The notes: generated by a model from the letters alone, not told the origin. A stretch of DNA of 5,163 nucleotides from Methylocapsa sp. (GCA_017353815.1 JAFMSB010000156.1:1-5163); one strand, 5' to 3'. Counted from the first letter of the stretch, positions 1-5,163 are shown. Made by a program: numbers and translations.

Positions 1-73
1 CGCAGCCGGGACGACTTAGGATTAGGGCTCCCGCTACGCCGCCGGATGCATTATTTCGACCCAGCTTTCGTAG

Positions 74-877
74 CTAGGCTTTGGCGTCCAGGCTCCCCGC
101 AGGGGCCACGATCCGCCGGTAGAGGTGCCAAGTGGCATGTGCCAGCACGGGCACCACGACCGCAAGCCCCACAAACAAGGCCGCGAAGCCGGCCGCCAAA
201 AGGGCCGCAACTATCAGTCCCCAGACCGCCATGACGAATGGATTCTCGAGCGTCGCCCTTACCGAGGTTTCCACCGCGACCGCTAGGCCGACATCGCGGT
301 CGAGAAGCAGAGGGAAGGAGACGACGCTGATACTCAGGACCACGACGGCAAATACCGCGCCGATCGTATCCCCGAGAACAATCATGCTCCAGCCGCGCGG
401 GGTGGTCAGAACATCGACGAGAAAGCCAATAAAGGATTCCGGCTCGTTAGGGCCGTAGAACCACACATAGATTGCCCTGGCCACGGTAAGCCAGAGGGCG
501 AAAATGATCAGGAGCACGAGGCCGAGCGCCAAGAGCGAGGGCACCGATGGCGAGTGGATCACCTTGAAAGCATCCGACCAATGAGGCTCGAGGCCCAGCT
601 CCCGGCGCTTGCTTATTTCATAGAGCCCAACGGCGGCCAAGGGGCCGACAAGCGCAAACCCAGCCATAAGCGGGAACAGAATGGATGTCGCATAACCGGC
701 CAGGCAAAAGCCGGCGATTGGGTAAATCAGGCCCAGAAAAGCCAAGGACGAGGGCATCGACAAAAAATCGTCAATGCCTTTCGATAAAGCTGTTCTGAGA
801 TCGCCGATCGCGATCTTGCGCACCAGGGGATGAGCCGGAGTTGCACCCGGGCCGGACATCACGTGGAACGTCGCCAT
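74..877 (-). CDS. DUF2189 domain-containing multi-pass inner-membrane protein
   Basis: The 267-residue product has a soluble N-terminus of about 40 residues and then roughly five to six hydrophobic segments: about 43-62, 65-85, 113-139, 165-192 and a long one at 214-246 that could cross twice. It ends in a short basic tail. Features typical of the family are the GPLAAVGLYEISKRRE stretch after the second helix (78-93), SFPLLLDRDVG (187-197), and a C-terminal LAHATWHLYRR (245-255). DUF2189 proteins are common in alphaproteobacteria as inner-membrane proteins of unknown biochemical function, so no reaction can be assigned. The ATG start at 877 is well supported: GGGAGG lies 7 nt upstream (complement of 885-890). 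The stop is TAG. No hairpin with a T-run is visible in the 73 bp downstream. It stands alone on its strand here and is divergent from the small-ORF region to its right. Confidence 0.9.
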   Translation of the reverse strand: MATFHVMSGPGATPAHPLVRKIAIGDLRTALSKGIDDFLSMPSSLAFLGLIYPIAGFCLAGYATSILFPLMAGFALVGPLAAVGLYEISKRRELGLEPHWSDAFKVIHSPSVPSLLALGLVLLIIFALWLTVARAIYVWFYGPNEPESFIGFLVDVLTTPRGWSMIVLGDTIGAVFAVVVLSISVVSFPLLLDRDVGLAVAVETSVRATLENPFVMAVWGLIVAALLAAGFAALFVGLAVVVPVLAHATWHLYRRIVAPAGSLDAKA

Positions 878-951
878 TTATGTTCCTCCCACCCAAGCCG
901 TTAGCGGCCATCCCGGTATACAGCCCCTCGCTACGGCCAATCCACTAGAGC

Positions 952-980
952 CGGACAGCGTCGATTTTCAACTATATAAT
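952..980 (+). promoter_or_regulatory. Possible sigma-70 type promoter for the small-ORF region
   Basis: A perfect -10 hexamer TATAAT lies at 975-980. CGGACA (952-957, four of six matches to TTGACA) sits exactly 17 bp upstream. Transcription would start near 987, giving a leader of about 50 nt before the TTG at 1036. The surrounding AT-rich patch stands out from the GC-rich neighbourhood. This is inference from the consensus only. The same patch read on the other strand (ATTATATAG) could be part of a promoter for the divergent DUF2189 gene, though no good partner hexamer was found there. Confidence 0.4.
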
Positions 981-1035
981 TTTCCTCCGCGTTTGTCGCC
1001 CCCTCTGCGGATCGCTTAATTGGGGGGAGGAAGTT

Positions 1036-1203
1036 TTGGCACCGGAGAAGCGGGGAGAACAATTATTCTTCGCGCGCCCGCTGCTCGCGCCGGGACGCGT
1101 GCGGCAGGGCTGGACGCGCGATGAAGGACAAATTAGAAAATGGGAAAAGCACCGGCTCGAGAGCTGCAGCGTGACGCAAGAATCAGGCGCGATGCAGGGA
1201 TAA
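1036..1203 (+). CDS. Candidate small ORF, 55 residues, unknown function
   Basis: This frame starts at a TTG with GGAGG ending 5 nt upstream and runs to TAA at 1201-1203. The predicted product begins MAPEKRGEQLFF. It is charged and mostly hydrophilic (for example DEGQIRKWEKHRLESC), with no signal peptide, no membrane segment and no recognised motif. Support is limited to the purine-rich Shine-Dalgarno-like sequence and the promoter-like element about 55 bp upstream. The frame is also open further upstream of the TTG, so the boundary is uncertain. The next ORF (1216-1371) is in the same frame after this stop, so the two could be parts of one broken gene. It may equally be non-coding leader sequence. 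Confidence 0.2.
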   Translation: MAPEKRGEQLFFARPLLAPGRVRQGWTRDEGQIRKWEKHRLESCSVTQESGAMQG

Positions 1204-1215
1204 AATGGGAAGCCT

Positions 1216-1371
1216 TTGAAAAAGAGAGCCCGGCGAACAGCCACTTTCGTAGCCGCGGCTGCAGCCATCCTCGGCGCTGTCTGGTGGTTTAAGATAAACC
1301 AGGACTATCTTGGGGAATACTTTGCTGGCGTTGGCGATCTTTTCCGCTACGTCAGCTTCCACCGCAGGTGA
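1216..1371 (+). CDS. Candidate 51-residue single-pass membrane microprotein
   Basis: The frame begins at a TTG and ends at TGA (1369-1371). The predicted product has a strongly basic N-terminus (MKKRARR), then a hydrophobic helix at about residues 9-25 (TFVAAAAAILGAVWWF), then a polar and aromatic tail with NQDYLGEYFAGVGDLFRYV and a basic end, FHRR. This is the layout of a small inner-membrane protein with its N-terminus inside. TTG is the only start available after the in-frame TAA at 1201. A GGGA sits 5 nt upstream. A five-codon ATG frame (1205-1219) overlaps the TTG and could couple translation. I do not recognise the family. The protein-like composition (basic end, helix, aromatic tail) is the main evidence. 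The overlapping minus-strand frame is less protein-like and lacks a good start. Confidence 0.42.
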   Translation: MKKRARRTATFVAAAAAILGAVWWFKINQDYLGEYFAGVGDLFRYVSFHRR

Positions 1372-1401
1372 TCGCAAGGCAAAACGCCTATCCCGCGTCA
1401 G

Positions 1402-1644
1402 CTAAAAGACAGAGCCCCAGCACACATCGAGCCAGCGCCAGCCCTGCTCTGTCCAGACCTTCTGCCAGCAGTAGTTTTGTGGATCATAGTAAATGCCATC
1501 CGCCCAGGCATAGGGTTGAGGATAAGTATAGGCCTCAGGCAAACCCTGAGGCAGGGCTTCGGCGCCAAGCACCTTTGCTGACGCTGTGAGAAACAGGGCG
1601 GCCGACAAGGCGGCCGCGCAGCCCGGGCGCGATTTGCGGATCAT
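1402..1644 (-). CDS. Small secreted Trp/Tyr-rich protein, unknown function
   Basis: The 80-residue product has a clear Sec signal peptide: basic MIRKSRPG, then a hydrophobic core at about 9-22 (AAALSAALFLTA). Possible signal-peptidase sites are ASA at 23, LGA at 28 or AEA at 30. The mature part is only about 50-57 residues. From residue 29 on it holds six Trp and six Tyr, and two cysteines (C59 and C75) that could form a disulfide in the periplasm. The central pattern DGIYYDPQNYCWQ and the WRWLDVCW end resemble short exported proteins of unknown function seen in alphaproteobacteria, but I cannot name a family. The ATG at 1644 is chosen over a GTG nine codons upstream because AGGAG sits 7 nt before it. 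It lies 89 bp downstream of dciA on the same strand and may have its own promoter. Confidence 0.75.
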   Translation of the reverse strand: MIRKSRPGCAAALSAALFLTASAKVLGAEALPQGLPEAYTYPQPYAWADGIYYDPQNYCWQKVWTEQGWRWLDVCWGSVF

Positions 1645-1651
1645 CGGACAG

Positions 1652-1656
1652 CTCCT
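1652..1656 (-). promoter_or_regulatory. Shine-Dalgarno that fixes the start of the secreted-protein gene
   Basis: AGGAG (complement of 1652-1656) is spaced 7 nt from the ATG at 1644. If translation began at the upstream in-frame GTG (1671), this site would lie inside the coding sequence and the signal peptide would gain a nine-residue polar extension. The ATG is therefore the better start. Confidence 0.7.
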
Positions 1657-1689
1657 CGCATTGAATGCCACCGTCGCAATGCGCCGCCA

Positions 1690-1717
1690 AGAATAGCACC
1701 GGCAGCGGATAGGGCAA
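1690..1717 (-). promoter_or_regulatory. Possible promoter for the small secreted-protein gene
   Basis: Read on the minus strand, TTGCCC (complement of 1712-1717) is followed after 16 bp by TATTCT (complement of 1690-1695). The predicted transcription start is near 1683, giving a leader of about 40 nt. The match is moderate and based on consensus only. It would let the gene be expressed independently of dciA, whose stop codon is at 1734-1736. Confidence 0.3.
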
Positions 1718-1733
1718 GGTGAGCCCGGCCACG

Positions 1734-2261
1734 TTACCTGGATTCTGGCCGCCCGCCAGATTGGGCAAAAATGCGCGCGCCGAGCCGGATCAAGACCTGC
1801 CGCAACGGCTCCTCCAGGTCATCGCCGGCGCAGCTTGCTGCTGCCGCCATTTCGGATTCGCCGGGTTGCGGCGCCCCGCGGGCGCGAGTGGCGGGCAGGA
1901 TATCCACAGGCCCCTGCATTAGGACAAGGCGGGCGATGCATTGCCAGCCAAAATGCGCGTTGGCGCGCTCGATGATGAGGGGAGCGAGATGCTGCATTTC
2001 GAGCGCGAATCCGGTCTCGACCCGGACCACGAGCGCGGCCCCATTCCGGGCGCTTCCCTCTTGCGGGCCGCGCGGGCAGGACGGCGGCTGGATTTTCACC
2101 GGGCGCGAAGCGGCGGCGAGTCTCTCGCCAACGATATTGTCCCAATAGAGGATGAGCGCCCCCTGGCCAAAGCCGCGCTTTGCCAGCAGGGGCCCAATGG
2201 CCGGCTGAAGGAGGCCGCCCAAAGGCCTCGGCCAGGGAGTTTTTGCGCTCCGATATTGCAT
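1734..2261 (-). CDS. dciA: DciA family (DUF721) replicative-helicase loader
   Basis: The 175-residue protein carries a DUF721 domain at about residues 12-118: LLQPAIGPLLAKRGFGQGAL, then LYWDNIVGERLAAASRPVKI, a short linker, LVVRVETGFALEMQHLAPLII, and a final segment ending IARLVLMQGP. This order and the W-x3-VG-x-RLA-x4-P pattern are characteristic of the family. DciA is known as the ancestral bacterial loader of the DnaB replicative helicase, acting in the cytoplasm at replication initiation. A low-complexity linker (about 120-147) leads to a C-terminal helix (LEEPLRQVLIRLGARIFA) usual in the alphaproteobacterial form. The ATG has AGGAG 7 nt upstream. It is divergent from mutY, a conserved pairing in Hyphomicrobiales. 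The dsbA gene that commonly follows dciA there is absent. Assignment to the family is firm; helicase loading is inferred by homology. Confidence 0.88.
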   Translation of the reverse strand: MQYRSAKTPWPRPLGGLLQPAIGPLLAKRGFGQGALILYWDNIVGERLAAASRPVKIQPPSCPRGPQEGSARNGAALVVRVETGFALEMQHLAPLIIERANAHFGWQCIARLVLMQGPVDILPATRARGAPQPGESEMAAAASCAGDDLEEPLRQVLIRLGARIFAQSGGRPESR

Positions 2262-2412
2262 TCGGTGTCTCCTGGCTGCTTTTGTCCGCTATAAGCGACC
2301 ATATGCAGCCGAGTTTGCCTAACCGGGAGCGGGCCGCACAGCCCCTATTCGATCTTGCCCCCAGAAAACACATGTCCGGCGCTGGAGTCGGGCGCCGCGA
2401 GGATGTCCCGCC

Positions 2413-2416
2413 GGAG
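2413..2416 (+). promoter_or_regulatory. Ribosome-binding site supporting the mutY start at 2426
   Basis: GGAG lies 9 nt before the ATG at 2426. The other in-frame starts (ATG 2372, ATG 2303, GTG 2459) have no purine-rich tract at a suitable distance. This favours the 380-residue form, though the evidence is modest. Confidence 0.45.
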
Positions 2417-2425
2417 CATTTTTCA

Positions 2426-3568
2426 ATGCGCTGCAACGCCGCAAAGCAACGCCAATCCGTGATCGCTCGACCATGCGCGGGGCCCTGGGCCGACTGCGCG
2501 GGCGCGCTTCTTGCCTGGTACACGCTTAACCGCCGGGATTTGCCCTGGCGCGCGCAGCCCGGCAAAGCAGCGGATCCTTACCGGGTGTGGCTTTCGGAAA
2601 TCATGCTCCAGCAGACCGCGGTTGCCGCTGCAAAACCCTACTTTGCCGCGTTTTTGGCGCGCTGGCCAACAGTCGAGGATCTGGCGCGCGCCAACGCCAG
2701 CGAGGTGATGCGGCAATGGGCGGGGCTTGGCTATTATTCGCGTGTGCGCAATCTTCTTGCCTGCGCGAGGATCGTCGTGGAGGATTTTGGCGGACGGTTC
2801 CCCGATAGCGAAGCTGCCTTGTTGAGTTTGCCGGGGATCGGGCCATATACGGCAGCGGCAATTGCGGCGATTGCCTTTGGACAGCCTGCCGCTGCGGTCG
2901 ATGGCAATATCGAGCGCGTGGCTGCCCGGCTCTTCGCAATGGAGACGCCGCTGCCCGCGGCAAAGGCCTGCATCAAGGAGAAGACAAGGCGGCTTGTGCC
3001 GCAGCACCGTCCGGGGGACTTTACTCAGGCGATGATGGATCTTGGAGCAACGATATGCCTGCCAAGAAATCCATCTTGCCGCCTCTGCCCGCTGCGCAAG
3101 TTTTGCCAGGCTTATGCATCCGGCATCCAAGAAAATCTGCCGCGCAAAAAAATCCCCCGCAAACGGCCAATTCGCTTTGGCGCGTGCTTTTTCGTCCAGC
3201 GCAAGGATGGCGCGCTCCTTCTCCGCACGCGCCCGCCACGCGGGCTTTTGGGCGGCATGACGGAGCTGCCCGGCACCGCTTGGGAAGCTCGCCTTGATTT
3301 GAGCGAAGCCGTCAAGCAGGCGCCTCTGAGGGCGGATTATCGCACGCTTGAGCGGCAAGTCGCACATAGCTTCAGCCATTTCGCGTTGCGGCTGGCCATT
3401 TTCGTGGCCGAGGTTCCAGCCGGGCGCCGCGCTCCCGCGGGATGCCGCTTTGTGCCGCGCCGCCGCCTCGGCAGGGAGGCTTTCCCGAGCTTGATGCGCA
3501 AGGTCATCGAGGCCGCGCGGCTTGGCGGCATAAATGAACCAGTCGCGCCCCGCGCCCCCTTGCGGTAA
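2426..3568 (+). CDS. mutY: Adenine DNA glycosylase MutY (A/G mismatch repair)
   Basis: MutY removes adenine mispaired with 8-oxoguanine in base-excision repair. In the 380-residue form, LPWR (39-42) and the DPYRVWLSEIMLQQT block carry the catalytic Glu58. GLGYYSR is at about 101-107. The helix-hairpin-helix LPGIGPYTAAAI follows at about 135-146. VDGNIERVAAR provides catalytic Asp159. QAMMDLGATIC leads into a complete 4Fe-4S ligand set, Cys211-x6-Cys218-x2-Cys221-x5-Cys227. The C-terminal half (about 249-363) is the Nudix-like 8-oxoG recognition domain, including the FSH motif (316-318). Nothing is missing. The start is uncertain. ATG 2426 has GGAG 9 nt upstream and gives a normal N-terminus. 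ATGs at 2372 and 2303 give 398 and 421 residues but lack a ribosome-binding site. The frame stays open back to 2180, overlapping dciA, which is unlikely to be used. Confidence 0.93.
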   Translation: MRCNAAKQRQSVIARPCAGPWADCAGALLAWYTLNRRDLPWRAQPGKAADPYRVWLSEIMLQQTAVAAAKPYFAAFLARWPTVEDLARANASEVMRQWAGLGYYSRVRNLLACARIVVEDFGGRFPDSEAALLSLPGIGPYTAAAIAAIAFGQPAAAVDGNIERVAARLFAMETPLPAAKACIKEKTRRLVPQHRPGDFTQAMMDLGATICLPRNPSCRLCPLRKFCQAYASGIQENLPRKKIPRKRPIRFGACFFVQRKDGALLLRTRPPRGLLGGMTELPGTAWEARLDLSEAVKQAPLRADYRTLERQVAHSFSHFALRLAIFVAEVPAGRRAPAGCRFVPRRRLGREAFPSLMRKVIEAARLGGINEPVAPRAPLR

Positions 3569-3664
3569 TGTGCACCTCTGACGCTGGTGCCGCGCACAAG
3601 CCCCTGTGCGGTGGCCGGCCTAATTTGGCCCTTGCCGGGGCGGGCTTAAGACGATGGCCTCAAG

Positions 3665-3691
3665 CTTGCGCAGCGGCCCAAACTGCGCAAG
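3665..3691 (+). promoter_or_regulatory. Perfect 9-bp inverted repeat in the leader of the CNNM/CBS gene
   Basis: CTTGCGCAG (3665-3673) and CTGCGCAAG (3683-3691) are exact reverse complements separated by 9 nt (CGGCCCAAA). In RNA this makes a stable GC-rich stem-loop ending about 4-10 nt before the purine-rich ribosome-binding region (3696-3705) and 17 nt before the start codon. There is no T-run, so it is not a standard intrinsic terminator. It could be an mRNA structure that limits or stabilises expression, or a dyad operator. The function is not known. Confidence 0.5.
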
Positions 3692-3695
3692 GCGC

Positions 3696-3705
3696 AGGGA
3701 AGGAG
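3696..3705 (+). promoter_or_regulatory. Purine-rich ribosome-binding region of the CNNM/CBS gene
   Basis: AGGGAAGGAG lies directly before the ATG at 3709. AGGGA is spaced 8 nt from it and GGAG only 3 nt, so the first is the likelier pairing site. This supports starting at 3709 rather than at the ATG at 3568 that overlaps the mutY stop. Confidence 0.6.
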
Positions 3706-3708
3706 ATC

Positions 3709-5052
3709 ATGCAAACTCCCGGGGGCAGTATTTTCGATTTCTTGGGAATACTGGCCATCTTATTTTTCGTCGCCGCCAACGGCTTTTTCGTTGCCGCAGA
3801 ATTCTCGCTTGTAGCCATCCGCCGGAGCCGGGTCGCGGAGCTTGCCGCCGCACGGCGCAGGAACACTGCGGCCCTGCAGTGGGCGACCGGCCATCTCGAT
3901 TCCTGTCTCGCCGCAACCCAGCTTGGTATCACGATTTCTTCTCTCGCGCTCGGCTGGATAGGCGAGCCCGCGCTTGCCCGATTGATCGAGCCCTATCTTA
4001 AAGGGCTGCTGGGTGCGGCCGCGGCCGCCAGCGCCCATGCCATTTCAGTTGCCATCGCTTTCATTGCGATCACGGCGCTGCTCGTGGTGCTCGGCGAACT
4101 CGCGCCAAAAAATCTCGCGCTCCAGCGCAGCGAGGGAACCGCCCTGTGGGTCGTCCGGCCGCTCGCAGTCTTTCAGTTCCTGTTTCGCCCCGCAATCGCA
4201 ATCTTAAACGGCCTCGGCAGGATGGTGCTTAAGATCGCAGGCTTGCAGCCGGGAGCCGCCGCCGAATCGTTGCATTCCCCGGAAGAATTGAAGCTTTTGG
4301 TCCAGGCAAGCCAGGAAGGGGGAATGCTTCATCTGGCGCAGCAGGAAGTGGTGATCCGGGTGCTGAGCATTGGCGAGCGCCCAATCGGCGATATCATGAC
4401 GCCGCGCCCCGAATTGGAATGGATCGACGCCGACGACAGCCGTGACGAAATGCTGCGCGCCATAAGGCAATCGCGCCACGAGCAGCTTCTTGTCGGCAGC
4501 GGCGATATCGACGAGCCGCTCGGTGTGGTCTCGAAAAAGGACCTTCTCGACCAATTGCTCGACGGACTGGCGGCCGATCCGATGACCGTTTTGCGCGAGC
4601 CGCTCGTTGTACTTGAGTCGACGCCAACTTTCAAAGTGCTTGAGCGTTTTAAGAAACGCCCCGTGCGGCTTGCCATGATCGTCGATGAATATGGGAGTCT
4701 TCAGGGGATTGTGACCCAGACCGACCTTCTCGAAGCCATCGCAGGCGATCTGCCAGAGGCCGAAGGCGAGGAGCCCGACATCATCGAGCAGGAGGATGGC
4801 TCGCTCCTTATCGATGGCATGATGCCCGCCCATGATGCATTCGACCGTCTCGGCGTGAAAGCAAGGCCGGAGGAAGGCGACTTCCACACGATTGCCGGTT
4901 TCGCCCTCTCCGAGCTTGGCCATCTGCCCGAAAAGGGGGAGGCCTTTAGCTACCAAGGCTGGCGTTTTGAGATCGCTGGCTTGGAGGGTCTGCGCATTGG
5001 CAAATTGCGGGCCAAAAAGGAAGTTCCGGGAGAAGGCAACGGCACGTACTAA
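3709..5052 (+). CDS. HlyC/CorC family transporter (CNNM + CBS pair + CorC_HlyC domain)
   Basis: The 447-residue protein has three parts. The CNNM (DUF21) membrane domain spans about 8-200 with helices near 10-34, 72-92, 110-128 and 145-172. It has the family motifs NGFFVAAEFSLV (24-35), TQLGITISSLALGWIGEPAL (70-89) and LGELAPKNLAL (128-138). A CBS pair follows at about 226-285 (DIMTPRPELEWID onward) and 292-348 (MIVDEYGSLQGIVTQTDLLEAI). A CorC_HlyC domain lies at about 355-437. CNNM/CorC proteins export Mg2+ or Co2+ across the inner membrane, with the CBS pair sensing ATP-Mg; some relatives export polyamines or are labelled haemolysins, so the substrate is not certain. The length is normal. 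The start at 3709 has a good ribosome-binding region. An ATG at 3568 overlapping the mutY stop would add 47 residues that do not resemble the family. It follows mutY by 140 bp and may have its own promoter. Confidence 0.92.
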   Translation: MQTPGGSIFDFLGILAILFFVAANGFFVAAEFSLVAIRRSRVAELAAARRRNTAALQWATGHLDSCLAATQLGITISSLALGWIGEPALARLIEPYLKGLLGAAAAASAHAISVAIAFIAITALLVVLGELAPKNLALQRSEGTALWVVRPLAVFQFLFRPAIAILNGLGRMVLKIAGLQPGAAAESLHSPEELKLLVQASQEGGMLHLAQQEVVIRVLSIGERPIGDIMTPRPELEWIDADDSRDEMLRAIRQSRHEQLLVGSGDIDEPLGVVSKKDLLDQLLDGLAADPMTVLREPLVVLESTPTFKVLERFKKRPVRLAMIVDEYGSLQGIVTQTDLLEAIAGDLPEAEGEEPDIIEQEDGSLLIDGMMPAHDAFDRLGVKARPEEGDFHTIAGFALSELGHLPEKGEAFSYQGWRFEIAGLEGLRIGKLRAKKEVPGEGNGTY

Positions 5053-5065
5053 ACTTGCGGTCTTG

Positions 5066-5086
5066 CGCCCTTGCACGGGCAAGGCG
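5066..5086 (+). other. Hairpin between the CNNM/CBS gene and tRNA-Trp
   Basis: CGCC-C-TTGC (5066-5074) pairs with GCAAGGCG (5079-5086) around a 4-nt loop, with one bulged C. It lies 13 nt after the stop codon. It could help end or process the upstream transcript, but it lacks a T-run and overlaps a possible tRNA promoter -35. Confidence 0.35.
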
Positions 5087-5100
5087 GTTCGCGCTAAGAA
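5071..5100 (+). promoter_or_regulatory. Possible promoter of the tRNA-Trp gene
   Basis: TTGCAC (5071-5076) and TAAGAA (5095-5100) are separated by 18 bp. Transcription would begin near 5107, just before the tRNA 5' end at 5113. The hexamers are only partial matches and the call rests mainly on position. Confidence 0.28.
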
Positions 5101-5112
5101 TCCGGCATTTGC

Positions 5113-5163
5113 AGGAGTGTAGCTCAATTGGTTAGAGCACCGGTCTCCAAAACCGGGGGTTGG
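5113..5163 (+). tRNA. tRNA-Trp (anticodon CCA), 5' part, cut by the window end
   Basis: The acceptor 5' strand is AGGAGTG (5113-5119). The D arm is GCTC-AATTGGTTA-GAGC (5122-5138). The anticodon stem CCGGT/ACCGG (5140-5144 and 5152-5156) encloses the loop CTCCAAA, with anticodon CCA at 5147-5149, which reads UGG (Trp). The variable loop and the first T-stem bases follow, then the window ends, so the T arm, acceptor 3' strand and CCA end cannot be checked. In Hyphomicrobiales the tRNA-Trp gene normally precedes secE and nusG, which are therefore expected just beyond the window. Confidence 0.93.

Larger units (their letters stand above)
878..1401. other. Intergenic region without a long gene; small-ORF candidates and a promoter-like site
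   Basis: No reading frame here codes for a recognisable protein family. The first 75 bp next to the DUF2189 gene carry its ribosome-binding site and presumably its promoter, for which I found no convincing -35/-10 pair. A plus-strand promoter-like element lies at 952-980. Two candidate small plus-strand ORFs follow (1036-1203 and 1216-1371), described separately. The last 30 bp (1372-1401) separate the convergent small ORF and the secreted-protein gene. They contain only a weak 4-bp hairpin and no T-run. No tRNA, transposon end or repeat array is seen. Confidence 0.7.

Noticed and set aside
132..458. Plus-strand frame of 108 codons opposite the DUF2189 gene
   Set aside because: It is a Thr/Ala/Arg-rich shadow of the membrane protein gene with no domain or ribosome-binding site.
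1121..1174. ATG frame of 17 codons (MKDKLENGK...) as a leader peptide
   Set aside because: It is very short, has no clear Shine-Dalgarno, shows no codon repeat for a biosynthetic amino acid, and is followed by no attenuator or biosynthetic gene.
1183..1377. Minus-strand frame of 64 codons opposite the membrane microprotein
   Set aside because: It needs a TTG start without a good ribosome-binding site and gives a nondescript sequence. The plus-strand reading has a clearer protein-like layout.
1377..1389. AGGC-AAAAC-GCCT as a bidirectional terminator between convergent small genes
   Set aside because: The stem is only 4 bp and no T-run follows on either strand.
1819..2565. Minus-strand frame of 248 codons overlapping dciA and the start of mutY
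   Set aside because: It is out of frame with DciA, its composition is Arg/Ala-rich without motifs, and the DUF721 frame explains the region.
2423..3379. Long minus-strand open frame (318 codons) opposite mutY
   Set aside because: It is a shadow of mutY, with an R/P/A-rich translation and no domain, while the plus strand carries intact catalytic and Fe-S motifs.
3593..3610. CGCACA-AGCCCC-TGTGCG hairpin as the mutY terminator
   Set aside because: The 6-bp stem is possible, but there is no T-run after it and short GC-rich stems are expected by chance here.
4204..5127. Long minus-strand open frame (307 codons) opposite the CNNM/CBS gene
   Set aside because: It mirrors a strongly coding plus-strand gene with clear domains. 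Its translation has no recognisable motif, and long antisense frames are common in GC-rich genes.

Overview
This GC-rich window looks like ordinary chromosome from an alphaproteobacterium, most likely of the order Hyphomicrobiales. Three things point there: a DUF2189 membrane protein, the head-to-head mutY / dciA (DUF721) pair, and a tRNA-Trp(CCA) gene of the kind that in this group usually precedes secE-nusG. The family-level assignment is inference from gene content; no 16S or other decisive marker is present.

Layout, left to right. A minus-strand gene (74-877) encodes a DUF2189 multi-pass membrane protein. Next comes about 520 bp without a long gene (878-1401). It holds a promoter-like element with a perfect TATAAT on the plus strand, then two small plus-strand reading frames in the same frame, separated by one TAA. 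The second would encode a 51-residue single-helix membrane microprotein. Converging on it from the right is a minus-strand gene (1402-1644) for a tiny secreted protein that is very rich in Trp and Tyr. Upstream of that, also on the minus strand, is dciA (1734-2261), the replicative-helicase loader family. Divergent from dciA is mutY (2426-3568), an A/G-mismatch adenine glycosylase with all catalytic and Fe-S residues intact. About 140 bp further on is a CNNM + CBS-pair + CorC_HlyC membrane protein of the HlyC/CorC family (3709-5052), preceded by a perfect 9-bp inverted repeat. The window ends inside a tRNA-Trp gene that begins at 5113.

The genes do not form one pathway. DciA and MutY both serve chromosome maintenance (helicase loading and oxidised-guanine repair), and they are a conserved neighbour pair. 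The CNNM/CBS protein is a membrane ion (Mg2+/Co2+) or small-cation transporter. The DUF2189 protein and the small secreted and membrane proteins have no assignable role. I found no mobile element, CRISPR array, toxin-antitoxin pair or defence system. The parts most worth a second look are the small-ORF region (952-1371), the Trp/Tyr-rich secreted peptide sitting where dsbA usually follows dciA in this group, and the hairpin in the leader of the CNNM gene.
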